Source of the DNA: Prinia subflava
Taxonomy: Eukaryota; Chordata; Aves; Passeriformes; Cisticolidae
Direction of reading: 5' to 3'
Length of the DNA: 64,000 nt
NCBI RefSeq assembly: GCF_021018805.1
Contig: NC_086283.1
Coordinates: 16,272,162 to 16,336,161, forward strand
Shown here: positions 9,538 to 22,923 of the stretch, in pieces
How the letters are laid out: each line of letters opens with the position of its first letter
Position numbering within the stretch: position 1 is the first letter of the stretch
Notes under the pieces: model-generated
What the model was told of the DNA's origin: nothing
The model's database searches: none
The model's input: only the letters and a program-made list of their open reading frames with translations
Made by a program: the position numbers and the translations under genes

Positions 9538-11530
9538 TGGGAATGCAAGAGCGGTTTAAGGCAACTAAAGGAAAGTGTGAACTCTCCCCAGAATCCATTC
9601 CTTTCGTGGAGTTTCCCTCAGCCAGGTAGTTCACCTCAGTCTGCAGAGGAATTATGTTTACTGCTGGAGCAGCAGTGGCATAGCTCTGCTGTTCGTGTGC
9701 TCTTTATCTAAGCTGCTATATACTGTGGTCAGAGATAAAAAGTCAGCCTTTTTTTTTCCTGGAGGAGACAAATTAGATATTAGTAGTCATAAGGAAGTAT
9801 TTCTCACCCTGCAGATAACTTCTTGTGGATCTTTGCATTTATTTTCATGACCCTTAGCTGGACAGCTCCTTGGAAAGGCTGCAAGCAGGAATCTCCTTTC
9901 CCAGCTTAGCAGGAAAGAAACACATGGGCCATAGTCATGAGGACAGTCCCTCAAAAGTCATCATGGTCATTTCACTAGAAAGGAAAGTGCTGTCTGCAGA
10001 AGTGCAAGAGAAGATCTAAGATATCATTCTAGGCAGATGGGTTTTCAAAAATCTGTCCCTCTTGGTAGGACTCTAATTTCTAATTTCTGAAGGAACCAAG
10101 TATTTCACCACTCTCCACATCAATGGCCCAGCTCTGTAGTGTTCCAGAAATGAGGCACTCCTTAAGAGAAGATAAATTGCAAGATTACAGAGCAGCATTT
10201 CTTAAACCCCTTTGCTTAAGCATGGCAAACTGACAGCAACTTTCATGTCAGCTCCTTGGTTTCAGCCCTCAAGCCAGACTGTGCTTTATCATGTCCTGGG
10301 CATTAGAGATTTTAAAGTCAACCCAAGCATACTGCAGCAACAAGAAATCCATTTTCATCCCAGGGGCACTGTTGAGACATCAAACCATCCTCCCTGAGGT
10401 GGCTGGAGCCTATTTTTTCCTAGTGTGGAGCAACTGGAAGGGCACAGGGTATTTGTGAGATTACTGGTCCAAAGGCCCATCACGCTAATGAAACATTTCC
10501 TGCTGCAATGGAAGCGCTCATCTCTTTTATCAGAGGGCTTTCAGGTGTACACACAGCTGTCAAAATACTCTGAGATGCCTTCAAGAGGTAAGAAAGAACA
10601 TAGACTTTTAGGCCAGATTGAATTCTGTGAACCAACACTCCCTCAAAAACTGAGAGGAGAGAAAGGTGCGCTTATAATCTTCAGTCAAAGTGAAAATACT
10701 TCCAGTGGAGCTCATCAGTGAAATAATTCAGAGCAGAACTGCCAGGAAAGCAATGGATCTTTAGCAATGTGATTGATCTGGGCTAGACTCACTTCTGTTG
10801 TCCATCACAAATTGATATAATCATAATGAATCTCTTTAAAGCACTTTACCTCCATTTCCTGCTTCACAATATGGCCTTGAAGATATTCTGCTCCTTCTAG
10901 TCTAAGGTACATATTTCACCTCCTGCAATTAATACATTTTCTGGAGATTCTTGTTTTATCATGGTCATTTTAAACATCATAATTTTATTAAAAGTTTTCA
11001 ATCATCTCAGGTAACAAAAAGATATTCATCTGCTTTTTAAAAGTCAAGAATAGTTCTTCCCTTTTTTAGGCAGAGTCAAGGTGTTTATGCACATGTCCAT
11101 ACAATTGTCATTCACCTAAATGAATAAGAGGAGAGTATGGGAGGAAGGATTTGCATGATTGATGGGAAGACTGAATTACTTCTAGCCACCCAGCAGTTCA
11201 GTAATTGGTGTCTGGGAGGCAGCTGCAAGTGCCACATAATAGCTGTCAGTGTCACAGATGGTCTGAGTGCTTTGGTGTGGTGGTGACACTGTGACAAAGG
11301 CATTGGCATGGTGTGAACACAACACCAACACTCCTGGCTGGCAACCTCTGGCAGCACTGGCAGCACTGTTGTGCTGTCCTGCACAGAAGATGTCTCTGCC
11401 TGTTTCCTGCATCTGAAAACTTGATGATGTCTCTAGGAAAGAAAACTGAGAGATGAAAGCAGCAGCAGAGACCTATGAAACATATGTGCCTTTCTCCCAT
11501 ATCCTTTCAGATTCCTAGAAGCAAAGCAGA
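9538..11530. other. Unique non-coding sequence
   Basis: No gene or repeat was recognised. Short frames at 10212-10397 and 10425-10721 (plus) and several at 11112-11500 (minus) have no domain signature. Confidence 0.55.
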
Positions 11531-11643
11531 TTTTGGGTTGGGTGTTTTGTGGTGTTTTTTGGTTTGTTTTTTTGTTTGTTTGTTTGGGTTTTTTTTTTTT
11601 GTTTTTTTTTTTTTTTTTTTTTTTTGTGTTTTTTTTTTTTTTT
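11531..11643. repeat. T/G-rich low-complexity tract
   Basis: The stretch contains almost only T and G, first as TGTTT/GGTTT words and then as long T runs interrupted by single Gs. On the minus strand it reads as an A-rich tract. It accounts for the lysine-rich 110-codon frame on the minus strand. A similar tract in the opposite sense lies at 41218-41276. Confidence 0.9.
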
Positions 11644-11905
11644 GATGCTACGGAACCATCTTGGAGAGAAAAACTTTCTGAAGACTGAGGGAATTTTCTA
11701 AGGTTTTCACAAGGTACTGAAAGGTAAAAATACCTCATGAGTTTATTAATTAGCTCCCATATCATCCTCAGAAACCACTTTCAGATAGGAAAACACCTTA
11801 TCCAGCGGGATGACTAGGTTTATTACATCCCACACTTCAGTTTCTGCACTCTCCTGGCACTGAAAAAGGCTCCCTAGGGAAATGGCCATAGCACCAAGCC
11901 TGACA

Positions 11906-12073
11906 GAGTTCACTCAAGGAGCATTTGGACACCAGTCTCAGGTACATAGAGTGATTTTTGGGATGTCCTGTGCAGGGTCAGGAGTTGCACTCAATGATCC
12001 ATGTGGGTCCCTTTCAACTCTGGATATTCTATGGTTCTGTGATTCTATGGTTCCATGATCCTGTGATTCCATA
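11906..12073 (+). mobile_element. CR1 LINE, 3'-most end
   Basis: This matches the 3' terminus of a CR1 subfamily. It has a 'gcatttggacacc' block near 11921, 'gtcctgtgcagggtcaggag' near 11967, and then CCTTTCAACTCTGGATATTCTATGG leading into ATTCTATGG/GATTCTGT-type tail units ending about 12073. Only the last 170 bp or so are present. The fragment near 61890-62008 on the minus strand appears to be the same subfamily, since it shares the inverted 'ctgcacatgacaaccccca' block. Confidence 0.85.
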
Positions 12074-15000
12074 ACAAGTACTGTGATTCCAGAGATCAAA
12101 GCTCTGACTGTGTCCTCAAGTGACTGACTCAGGAAAGGAATCCAATTCAGAGTATCAGGAATTAGGCTATTTTTTTTAGATGTGGATCTCAATCACTCCT
12201 TATGCCCCTCCTGCATGATTGTTTATTTGCTATTTATCTTGTCCTGACTACGGATTGTAGGCTCACCATGTGGAACAGTACATCCTTTTTTTTCCTCAAA
12301 CTTAGGGATGGAAACCTTAAATGCTTAGATCCTGGTTTTCCCTTGAAACCTGACTTGCACTCATGCGTATTTTGTTGTGATTTTTGACAGTGTATCAAAC
12401 AGACCAGTAATCCTTCATTAGAGATGAACTTCTTGAGGCAGAGTTTAGATTAAAACAGAATTTTATGTTAGTCCTGGCTTATTTCTTTCCTGATCTTTAG
12501 TTTAGCCATGAAGGGGTCACTCTAGTTTGGTAAAATCTGGGAAAACATCATTTACAAAACAAAGCAGCATATCTGAATTCCTTTACCTTCAGACAAAACT
12601 AGTTTCCCCATAAAACCAAATGTTTATTAAATGTTTATTTAACACTTATTTAAAGTTAATGGAAGATTATTTTCAGAGATAATAATTTATGACATAAACC
12701 AAATACAAGTAAAGAAGAATTAAATTATTAAACAGATGCACGAAACTGATCTGTTAACATTAATTTAACATGGATAAACAAAACTGGTATTAATAATTTG
12801 CAGTCAAAGTGGATCTGAACTTGTAGAATCCTAATTATGAGCTGAACAACACGATAAATATTGCTTCTCTCTTCTCATATATCTAAGTCTTTTAGGAAAC
12901 AAATCACTCAAGATGCTTACGTGTGTTAATTGCCAAAACCATTTTGGAAAATATCTCTGAATACCGAGTCTGCTCAGTGGGAACTGCTAGGGCCTCCTAC
13001 CTTTACAGAACATGGTACTCCATCCCACGTGACAGACTTGCCCCAGTCCAGAAAAGTTTTCTTGGACTGGGAAAGCAGATCCAATACAGCCAATAGAGAT
13101 AATTTCTCACCTGGCAGAAACTCCCTGCATGATGTTGAAGTTCACAGGATTAAGATGTTTTGCACAAACAGAAAGCTTGTCTCTAAAGCTTGTTATTTCT
13201 GAGAAGAAATGGAAGAGTAGTCTACAGCTGAACATTACCAAAATAAGTAGAAAATTTCTTTCCTTCAGAATGCAGAGAAGCCAGCATGTGTTACCACTGC
13301 ACAAAAAGAGAATGTGACTGATTATTCCAAATGGTATTTAAAAGGAAACTAAAAGCTTGATTTTCAAGGCTTCCAAATGAGAAAAGTCTTCATTCCAAAG
13401 TCTTGGTTAGCTGATCTTAATATGAAGCAAATTTTGTTGAGAGACAAAAGCCGAGCAAAGTATACTTCAGTAGATAATATACTATCTCATTCACATGTTT
13501 TTCATCTCACTCATTAAAACAATAGAGTCCTGCACATCTATGATCTCACATTCTAAAACAAAGAAACCATTCAGTGTTTTGATTAGTAGGTGATATTAGA
13601 GGAATGTTGTAAAACACAACAATTAAACTAAAATACATTTCACAAAATCTGTTTCATAACCTCCACCCTGAGTCTAAGTTTAAAAAAGAGCTTTTCATCC
13701 ATTAGAGAGAGATGAAAAGAATTGGCACATAGATTATTCGCAAGGTATATTTTGAGGAAAATTTAATTAAAGACAACAGTAAGCAAATAATAACAGCTCA
13801 TGGTTCCGCATGTTGATGAACACAGTGAAGCAATTTATGTTCTGCTTTCATTATGTTTGTCCTCCAGACAAAGCTGCTCTTCTCCAAACAAGAATGCTGT
13901 GGCTGTGAGCTGCTAAACCATGATCTCCCATCTTCTTTTGAAAAGAGACAGGAGGAGCACACAGCAGTGTGGCCAGTGAGGCCAATGGTGGAACTTGCTG
14001 CACCACAGAGTAGTAGTAAGCACTACTAGTAATTAGTTGTCTTGATAGTAGGTACTACCAAGAGAGCTGCAGGAAAATCATAACGAAGCACAAAGCCCCT
14101 GCCTCTGTTCACTGTTGGACTTCTGGCATTACACAGCCATGGATTTCAGTTTCCAGCTGGAGAATGAAGTAATTACGTATGTGTCCCTAGAGGCTGAGGA
14201 CTGGAAGGTTAGAGAAAAAGTTCCTTTTTAAATATCTTAGGGGAACTCCTTGCTGCATTCTGGTTGATTAGCTGTGCTCATATGATTACCACAAGGGCAT
14301 TTAGTCATTGAAAGAATGCTTCAGGACAAGAATGTCTGGTTCCATGGATTTTGATGACTCCACTGGGATAAGGTATTGATTTCAGTGATGGTGGATCTGC
14401 TCTTCCATCTTTTGGAAGATTGTTTGCTTTTGCTCTTTGATTTTTTCAGTTTTAGCCCTTCTTGTTCTGTGAAAATATTTCCTCTAATGATAGATTTTGT
14501 GAGTTTAGGGATATTTGCAAGTCAGCAGGAAGAGTTCTGAAGACAATTCTTTCAAGCCATGATCTTCTTTTAACAGACATAATGATTTTTTAATGACTTT
14601 GAAAATTTCACTACATGCTAGTTAAGGCCTGTACAATGTCAGCAGGGCTTTTTTTGTGTTGTAATGCCTGGTATTCGAGGTAATTCTACAAAAATTCAGC
14701 CTGTTTCTCAGAAGCAGCATTCTTTACAGATTTGTGGTTGACTTTACTTTAGTGAGGTGAATGTCAGCTGAGATCTCCATAGAGCATTTACAATATTGAA
14801 GGGCTTTGCTATACATTACAGCTTTCAGAAAGGAGATTAAAAAATATTGGAATTCCACTTAAACCCTCTCAAATTTCAGTGTGTGAAGGCAGAAACCATC
14901 TTTGCATAAGTGAGGATATTGCCAGTGCTCTAGAGCACAGTAGTGATGAGACTTCATGCACTTGTACATCAGTGTTGCCCGCCCTCTGCCCCTTACCTAA

Positions 15001-15844
15001 GAGAATGTGACCACACTTGTCTCCTGTTGCCAGAAAATTCTCCAAAATCAGAGATTGCTCTCTGTGTCTCCTTCTCTCACTCTTCCTTGTACCCAGGCCA
15101 GTCCTCACAGATCTTGAGTTAAGTATGCCCTAATTTTTCCACTTTAACTTTTCTACGTTAAATGACTGATGGGCAAATATCACAGCCCTGCTAAAATGTT
15201 CAAGAAGGACACAGCATTCTAGCATGGTCCATCATCCAGAGGTTAAGCAGGACTGGCCTTTTCATTCCTACCTCTCTGGTTCCATGCTGGCTACTGACAC
15301 TCAGGGAGTGGGATGGTGCTGTACAGCATCTTGAGAGGCATTTTTCTGAGGAAATCAACATAGGTGAAAGTAGAATGCAACAATGCAGGAAACTTGTAAA
15401 GGCACAAACAGCAGCAAGAAGAATTTGCTTAATCACTTTGATATGGGCAATATTCTTCTCCTATATTTATATTGTCAGGGTTTTTTTCTCAACCCAAAGC
15501 CCACTGATCCCAAAACAGGTTTCCAGAGGTTTCAGAGCTTCAGACTGGGCCACAGAGACAATGCCTCCAATCAAGGAGCCACCTTGGCCTCCTTTCTGCT
15601 GTCAATTATTACCCTCAGGAAAGGGCTTTAGTTGTTGCCAGAATTACCCTAAAAGACCTAAGCAAAAGCAAGAATATGCTATTTCCAGTTCATCCTTGAG
15701 AAAATTGTTATATAGCTGTGTAATGTATGGCCTTCATCAAAAGTGGTGGAAGAGAAGGATGCACTTTGACAAAATTATATTTCTGCCTTCTTCTATCTTT
15801 ACTCTGCAAGTCATCTTACTGATTTCAGATTAGACATGAATGAA
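12074..15844. other. Unique AT-rich non-coding stretch
   Basis: No gene or repeat was recognised. The part at about 12600-12860 is very AT-rich, with repeated TTTATT, TTAAT and TAATAA words; it may be a matrix-attachment-like or regulatory segment, but this is weak. The 152-codon frame at 15375-15833 (plus) overlaps another frame and lacks any recognisable domain. Confidence 0.5.
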
Positions 15845-17188
15845 TGTCATGGGTTTGCACTGCCCAGATGTCAATGCACCCATGAATATATGCTCCTTCC
15901 CTAACAACTACTGTGGGATGTGATCAGGAACAGAGCAGAGCAGGCTTAAAATTTAAAAACAGAAAAACAAAACTTTATTACATCACATAAGAACAGAGAT
16001 AGAAAACTCCAAACACACACAGAGACAGAAATAAAAATTTCTCAGAACATTTCCTCTCCTCCCCCAGTTCCCACCCCCCACACACCACCCTCCACAGACC
16101 AAACTCCCGGGTCCCAAATCAAACAACCAACCCTCAAAAAAAAAAAAACAAAACAATCTTCAATTCAGCAAGGTAGAGAGGAGTCTCTCCTGCACCACAG
16201 ACTGCTCCTCAGAAAACGCAGGTCCACTCTTTGTGTGTTTTTATGTCACCTGTGGCGCCGCCCGGAGAAGTCTGCCAGGGGAAACTTTCTCTTTCCTATG
16301 TCCAGTGCTCTCACCACTATCCATAGGCTAAAACTGCATACAGGGCTCTTTTAAGGATGCTTTCATGCCGAGCTCTCCCCATCTTTCCCCTGGGGCCGAG
16401 GGCTTTTTTTTCTCTGCGGGCATAGGGCGCCACCACACCCTCTCCCTTCTCTTCTCTGTTCACTTCACTGCAGCAAGTTGAGCTAGGCTACATCCACCCC
16501 AAAATGCCATTTATGTTCAAAAGAGACTTGAGGTCAGTCTATGGCTAACATTATGCAAGAAAAGTCCAGCTCAGAAGCCACTCTTCTTCAATTCTCTCCC
16601 CATCAGGTTCTTTCTAATCGTGCTTTATCATCTCAGTCCCAGGCTGTTTTTCTCTCTCTTCTGAAACCACTAACCATGAGAATCAATGTCTGGAAAAAAG
16701 TTTCTTTCTGCCCAGCAAGGGTTAACAGTTCCTGGCTCCCGGCAGGGCTGCAGGCTCAGGCACTCCCAGGCTCGGCAACTCCCATGCAGCTGGGCACTTT
16801 CTCCAGGAGAGGGGGGAAGAAAGAAGGCACTTCCACAGTTTTCCACCCCTCCAGCCTGGATGGGGCCAGCTCAACTCAAAGCTTGTCTCTTCTCTTCTTC
16901 CCCTGGGGCCCAGCTTACTTTAGTCTGCAGCGTGGTTCTCTTCAGCCCAGCCACGTGGCCCCCTCCCCACCCAGCCTAAGAACTGGGCAGGGGAGAGGAG
17001 ATTTTCTCTGCTGAAACCAGAACCCAAAAGAGGCCGAACCCCCCTGGAGTCCTCCTTTTACCCCTTGTGTCCTCAGAGGTGTGTCCAAACCTCTGAGTAG
17101 CCAATCCAAGTGCCAGCACAAAACCTGATCACTGATTAGCCTGCCCACATCCCCCTAGAAAAATTCACCTCCCCCCCCAACCACGACA
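15845..17188 (-). mobile_element. Solo ERV LTR, copy 1 (1344 bp), intact ends
   Basis: This is a complete LTR with TG...CA ends. On the plus strand it starts TGTCATGGGTT (15845) and ends AACCACGACA (17188), so the termini are short imperfect inverted repeats. It is flanked by a perfect 5-bp target duplication, ATGAA at 15840-15844 and ATGAA at 17189-17193. The minus orientation follows from TTTATT at 15974-15979 (AATAAAG on the minus strand) near the left end. A TATA-like TTAAAAG on the minus strand lies near 16348-16354, leaving a U3 of about 830 bp to its right. There is no internal retroviral sequence on either side, so it is a recombination-derived solo LTR. A 5-bp duplication is usual for ERVL-type integrases, but the class is inferred. 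The 157-codon plus-strand frame at 16541-17014 is antisense to the LTR and is not a gene. Confidence 0.9.
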
Positions 17189-20100
17189 ATGAATTAAATC
17201 ATTTGACTCAAGGCGAAAATCGCAATTTTCATCTTGAGTTAGTGATGCTGTTAACTTAAGCATAGTTAGATTGAAGAGAAAGAAGGACATTGTTAACAAA
17301 AGCACCTTCAAGTGAGTCTTCCCTGTTTTTTATATGAAGTACAATACAAAGGGGAAGTGTGTTGGAAGTAAAGATTGTGACATTTAAAGGAAATTTTAGC
17401 CAACTGCTGATTTTTGTGTTATATGGATGTATGATGGATTGCACATAACTGTGCTCCAGAAGCAAAGGCCTCTTGAAAAATGACTGCACTATAAACTTGC
17501 ACAGCTATTACAAGACCTCACCATTTGGATAGTAAAAGTCTCAGTTCTTAAACCTTCTTGCCTTTAGCATCAGGAAAGCACAACCAGCTCCAAAAAAACT
17601 GTAGCGAGTTTTATCGTTTCTGTCTATGGCTTAAAAATTTTGTCTGACTGACAACAACATCTCCCCTGTGCCTCAAGAATGCCAAAAAGCAAAATTCCAA
17701 GGACTCTGGTTTCTCAAACTCCTTTTTTTAAAATTTATTTTCCCTTTCCTTTCTATGAAACATTTTTGAGGGTATCATGTGTCAGGCCTTTCTTCATCCC
17801 TTAATTTTTCCAGTGTTTTTCTTTTACTATTCGTTGTATCTACTCCCTTGGTATTGATCACTCAGGGGTACATCTCAGGCTGTATTTCACTTCTAAGGAG
17901 ATATTGCAAATTTTTTTTCCACACTCATTTTTTTGCTGGTATCTGGTGTATGTGTGGTGACTACCTAGAAATCTCAAATTCAGCAGTGTCTTTACAATAT
18001 AGCAGCATTTCCCACAGACAAAATACTACACATCACTTTGCTGTTTAATTCAGAGAGTGCTGACATTTTTTCCATTACCTGGATGCAGACTTCATATTGC
18101 ATAGATTTGTTTTTAACCTGAGACAGCAGGCAATAAGACATGAACCACCCCCAACTCTCAGTAGATTTTACTATAAAGAGCATATGAGAGAAGAATGTGC
18201 TACTCTTTTCCCCAACACTTCCATAAAACTTGCAAAGCACTGGGTACTCCTCTAAGACCATGAAACCAAATGCAGTAAGCTGGAAGGCATAGCATCTTCC
18301 ACGGTTTGTAATCAATGCATCAAACCCTGTTTACTGCTGTAGCCCTTTTCAGTCAGATTTTTTGTTAGTTTTGTCCTATGGCCTCCAACACGTGAAAATG
18401 TTTAAAAGCACTTGTTTAGAGATGCAAGCTGATATGTAAAATAACTGTGTTGGAATGGAAATCCTCTGAATTTCCACCTTTGGCAATGTTTTGGCTAATT
18501 TTCATTAATAAAAATGAGTAAGCCTATTTTACTGTCCAAAGGACACAGCTGCTCGCTGGTTTGGCATCTTGGTGTTGAGGTGACAGACTGAAATATGTTG
18601 TTTTGGAGATACAGTTTAACAAGAATGGAATAAAAAGCATTCAGGGGAGCACCTTCTCCATAAAATTGATACACTTCTTTCACCCTCAAGAAACAAAAAC
18701 CACTGATGAAGGCTGCATTTCATGCAAGGAATACAATGCAATTTTCATGCTTGTTCAATTCCAATAAGAAACATGAATGTCCACTTTCTAGGGGACAAAT
18801 TGTAAATGTCTCAAAGCTGAGGCCTTGAGAACATCAGTGAATTACAGTAGCATGAAATACCAGCTTTAAAATATGTCTTTCTATTCATCTTGGATTTTTA
18901 GGTGTGTGACTGCAAATTTTCTGTCCTGCATATTAAGTACAGATTTCTGGAAGTGAGACATCTTCCTTAAATAACTACAGAGAGGAGCACAAACACAAAA
19001 TGCAGACCTGATGTAAAAGAATACAGTTATAATTCCTTGAAAGACAAAAATGTGCCTGATTTTGGTTTTTTGTCTGTTCTGGTCTGATCTCCAGAAGTAG
19101 ATTTGTTTCTGAGTAAAGGTGTAACTGGAAGATTTGCTTGCTTATTGACACTGAACAGAGACACAGAGACAAACATTTTACTTGGAGGTTACCCAATGTG
19201 TGTTTCTTTCTGTCTCTAGTGTCTGTCATTTTTGGAAGCCTTCTTTTGACTAATAATTTGTGGACTATTCACCTCTGAATTAAAAAATGCATTTCAAGTC
19301 AGGAGAGAAAATGTTGATGTGGAATATTTAGGGTCCAACTCAAATGACAGACATTAATTATTTCACCAAAGACTTTTGAAGCACTTTGCCAATTACTGGC
19401 CATATTCTCCCAGGAGGAAGAGCTCCATAGTACATCAGTCTTAGTAAGAAACTGGAAACCATAAGAATTCCATTAAGTACCTAAATATCTCTAAAAGCCT
19501 GTCCCTGATGGTCCTTTACGCCTTTTTTCTGAATTTCTGAAGCACACATGACACATCAGAGGAGCTAGAATGATGCTACTGATAAAATCCAAGTGACTTT
19601 AATTCTAAATATCTCTGACAGTGAGATATCAGTTTTTTTATTTTGTACTCTCTAAATTTTAAGCTTTGCTTCAAAACAAAAAGTGATGATACTTGCATGT
19701 GCCACCTGAAAGTGTTAGAAAATCTCCTTTCCTTCCTAATCCTCCTGAGTCCACAGAGATATATTGCCTGGCTTCTAAACAACCCTAGCCTACTTTAGGA
19801 AGACAATTTGATTGTTTCTTCAACTGTTCCCCTATTTTTTTCGTTTTCTTCTATTCTACCTCCAAAAATATCAATAAAATTTCTTTTTGTATGCCTGAAG
19901 AAACTCTTAGAGATTTGTTCACATTCTCTTTTTTTATAAAGAAGTGAAAAGTATGTACATCCTTGAACAATACAACAAAGAGCACACTTGCTTGCAAGAG
20001 AAAGTTAAAGAAGCTGTACATAGAAAACTTCTGTATTATTTGAAATCACACAGAGAATGAACCTCAAGTGATGTTATAACCATAAAAAAGAAAATTGAAA

Positions 20101-20231
20101 CAAAGAGGCAAAGCTGCCTCTCTATTTTCAAAACTAAAATTGCTCACACTTTTTTCCACAATATTTCACTGTCTTGAAAGAACAAGTCTTTTGTAGCTTT
20201 ATAAGAAAAACTTCTGGTAATAAAAACAAAG
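17189..20231. other. Unique non-coding stretch
   Basis: This is AT-rich unique DNA. Short frames (for example 17779-18048 plus and 17992-18315 minus) carry no recognisable motif. Confidence 0.55.
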
Positions 20232-20440
20232 ACTGGAACAGGTTTCCCAGAGAAGTTATAGAAGTTATATATCCAAAGAAGTGGATACCCCATCCCTGGA
20301 AGTATTCAAGGGCAGTCTGGATGGGGATCTGAGCCACCTGGTCTAGTGGAAGGTGTCCCCCCTGCCCACAGACAGGGGGTTGGAATGAGATGGTCTTTAA
20401 TGTTCCTTCTGTCCCAGGCCATCCTATGACTCCATGACTT
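20232..20440 (+). mobile_element. CR1 LINE, 3' end
   Basis: About 210 bp of the CR1 3' terminus. It begins with 'ctggaacaggtttcccagag' (20232), passes 'ggaagtattcaagggcagtc' (about 20299) and the 'gaaggtgtcccccctgccca' block (20349), and ends in a degenerate ATCCTATGACTCCATGAC tail near 20440. The same terminal block is present in the copy that ends at 42962. Confidence 0.9.
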
Positions 20441-21073
20441 TGTTGTGACAAACATCAATATGGAAGAAAGTAGAGAAGGTGGGAAAAGGATCATTGATGT
20501 TTTTTGTCTAAGTTTATGTCTGTCAAAAGCTACTGCAGTCCTCAGCCTGGCTGCTCAGGATCAAGTCATTCTGAAACCGTTCTGGCGTAATTGCTGTCAC
20601 AAAAACCACACAGAGTTCACATTAACCCCAGCTTTGAACATGATAGTAAAGACCCCTACACAGACTTTTCCAGCACTGTTTATGCTGACAATAAATTTCC
20701 TGTGCATATTTTTGCTATGAAAAGCATGACATCTTTGTCATGACATTTTGTTATTGTTTTCTTTCCTGTATTGTTGATAAATTTAATGCTTGTCAGAGAG
20801 GTGTGTGACAGCCAAGAGGAAAGAGCAAGAAGCTAGAATAGTTACAAACCTATGTCAAAATTTCTTCTTTATGTAACATCAGTGTTACTGCTGTCATGCA
20901 TTTAGAGGCCATCATTAAATGTCACACTGAGAGGTGAGGAGTATGGTGGAAGGGGCAGTGAAAATTATTGCTGCCAGTAAAATGCAGCTTTCCTGTAGGA
21001 CAAGAACAGGAACTCAAAAGGTGACATACATGAAGATACTATTATTTATTAAGGATATTCTGTTTCTCTCTCT

Positions 21074-21076
<3 letters not shown>

Positions 21077-21122
<46 letters not shown>
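21077..21122. repeat. Poly-T tract, 46 uninterrupted T
   Basis: A pure T run preceded by a short TC repeat (21066-21076). It may be the tail of a minus-strand retroposed sequence, but I recognise no source to its right. The pure length suggests a young or hypervariable tract. Confidence 0.95.
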
Positions 21123-21126
<4 letters not shown>

Positions 21127-22887
21127 ACAACCCTTCACACTCTCAAAACTTCCAGTACAGCATATCTGGATAAAATAAGTCATTATTGCAAACGAATGTG
21201 ATTAGTCCTTCAGGCAGAAACGATGGTGTTTAAATATGCTGTGTTTAGAAAACTAAACCCAGAGATCAAGGTTTGTGTATGTGTCTATAACATAGAGCAG
21301 AGCAGGTTATGGTGCCCTGGCAAGACTCTTGGCACAACACTGAGATATAATGGAGCTGACTTCAGTAATCTGAGCGTAGTAGTTTCTTTCTGAAGGAGAA
21401 TTAACCTTGAAATACTTGATGCATTGCATTGCATCTGGGTAAGACACTGATAACTCTCAGCAACACTGTGGTGGGAGGTCTTTCAGGTGCCAGCTCTAGA
21501 GCCTGGTTTAGACCTCCTGCCAGGAATTATTTCTTCTGTCATAGCACAGCCTGCCCTGGTTGCCTGATCAATTTTCATTTAATATCTATGTAATAATTTG
21601 GCTTCTCCTGCTACACCCATGAAAAGAGAGATATCATCTCTTAATAAAAAATAACTACATATCCTGACCTATATTTTAGATTCTAATTTTGGATATTAGT
21701 TTCAAGATTAGCCATGTTGTCATCATAAAAAAATTATCTATATTTTACCAAGTTCATAATTTTACATGATGGTGTTGATTTGAAACTAAGATATGCAGTG
21801 AAAACATAGGTCCTATAATGAAAATACAATCTCATCAGCAGATGGAAATTATGGCATTTTTGTGTGCCTTTACAACATGCAAAGTGACAGGAACAACTTT
21901 TTTTTTTCCTCAGATTGATTCTCTTTTATCCTCTGTGCACTGCTAATGCAGAGAATGAGAGTTTTGTTCCTGGTTGTTTTAAAATTGGGCTTTTTAATTC
22001 AGTTAAGTTTGATACAAGAACTCTCTGAGAAGCAGTAAGAAATATATTTTTGTTTTCCAGGTGTTAGAAACACAGTCACAATGAGAGAGAGAGATGAAAG
22101 GAATTTGAAAGCATATTTGCCCCCTGAGAGTTGAAATATCTGATCTAAATCTTTTCTTATTCTAAATATATTAGATTATCTTGTCTCCACCGGAAAATGA
22201 AGGATCTGTTACATGCCCTTGTGATATTGTCTAAGTAAATGGGCTCTCTAAATCATCCAGGAAAATCCACTTTGTGCTGTGCTGACATGAGTTAAACTAA
22301 GATATTAGGTCTGTACTGCCCTGATTCTTATATCTGTGCAGAAGATTGATGTAGGGGGGAGCTTCAGAGAAGTTACAGGTCTCTTGGCAAATGATCCCAA
22401 ATACCCCTTAGGACCTGGACCAAATACCGTTCCAGCACAAATTCCACATTGATGTGAAGGAAAACACAGCATCCAGGGTAGCTGAGCTCTCTGGCTGGAG
22501 CCTACACATATAAAACTGAGAAAATCAGACTAAATCTTTTCTTGTTTAGGGATTGAACTCTAACACTAATGCAGACTAATTTTCAATTAGAAAAGAAAAT
22601 GTTCAAATTGATTTCACAAAAGATTCTAGCTTTCTGTGGAAAATGCAGAGGATTTTCTTTCTGTTCAAGAAATCAAATGACCATAAATATTACCTGCATT
22701 TTTATAGTAAAAATGATAGAAGAAAACTTTGAAGAGTGTTACAGGGAGTTACTATACATATGTATATATGTGCATAGTTGTCCTTGTAAGCCAGAAGTGC
22801 CTCATCAGGAGATACAGAGTTGATGGGAAATAAAAGACTAGATTATGACAGTCAAAATCTTGCCTCTGGGACAAAAACTCATGGGAA

Positions 22888-22923
22888 GGGCCTTATAGTA
22901 CTTCAGGGCCTTATAGTACTTCA
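22888..22923. repeat. 18-bp perfect tandem duplication
   Basis: GGGCCTTATAGTACTTCA occurs twice head-to-tail without a mismatch (22888-22905 and 22906-22923). Lack of divergence suggests a recent slippage or duplication event. Confidence 0.97.

Noticed and set aside
11433..11765. Lysine-rich 110-codon frame (minus)
   Set aside because: The lysines are encoded by the T/G-rich low-complexity tract at 11531-11643.
16541..17014. 157-codon plus-strand open frame
   Set aside because: It lies wholly within the first solo LTR, antisense to it; LTR U3 regions do not encode proteins in this layout.
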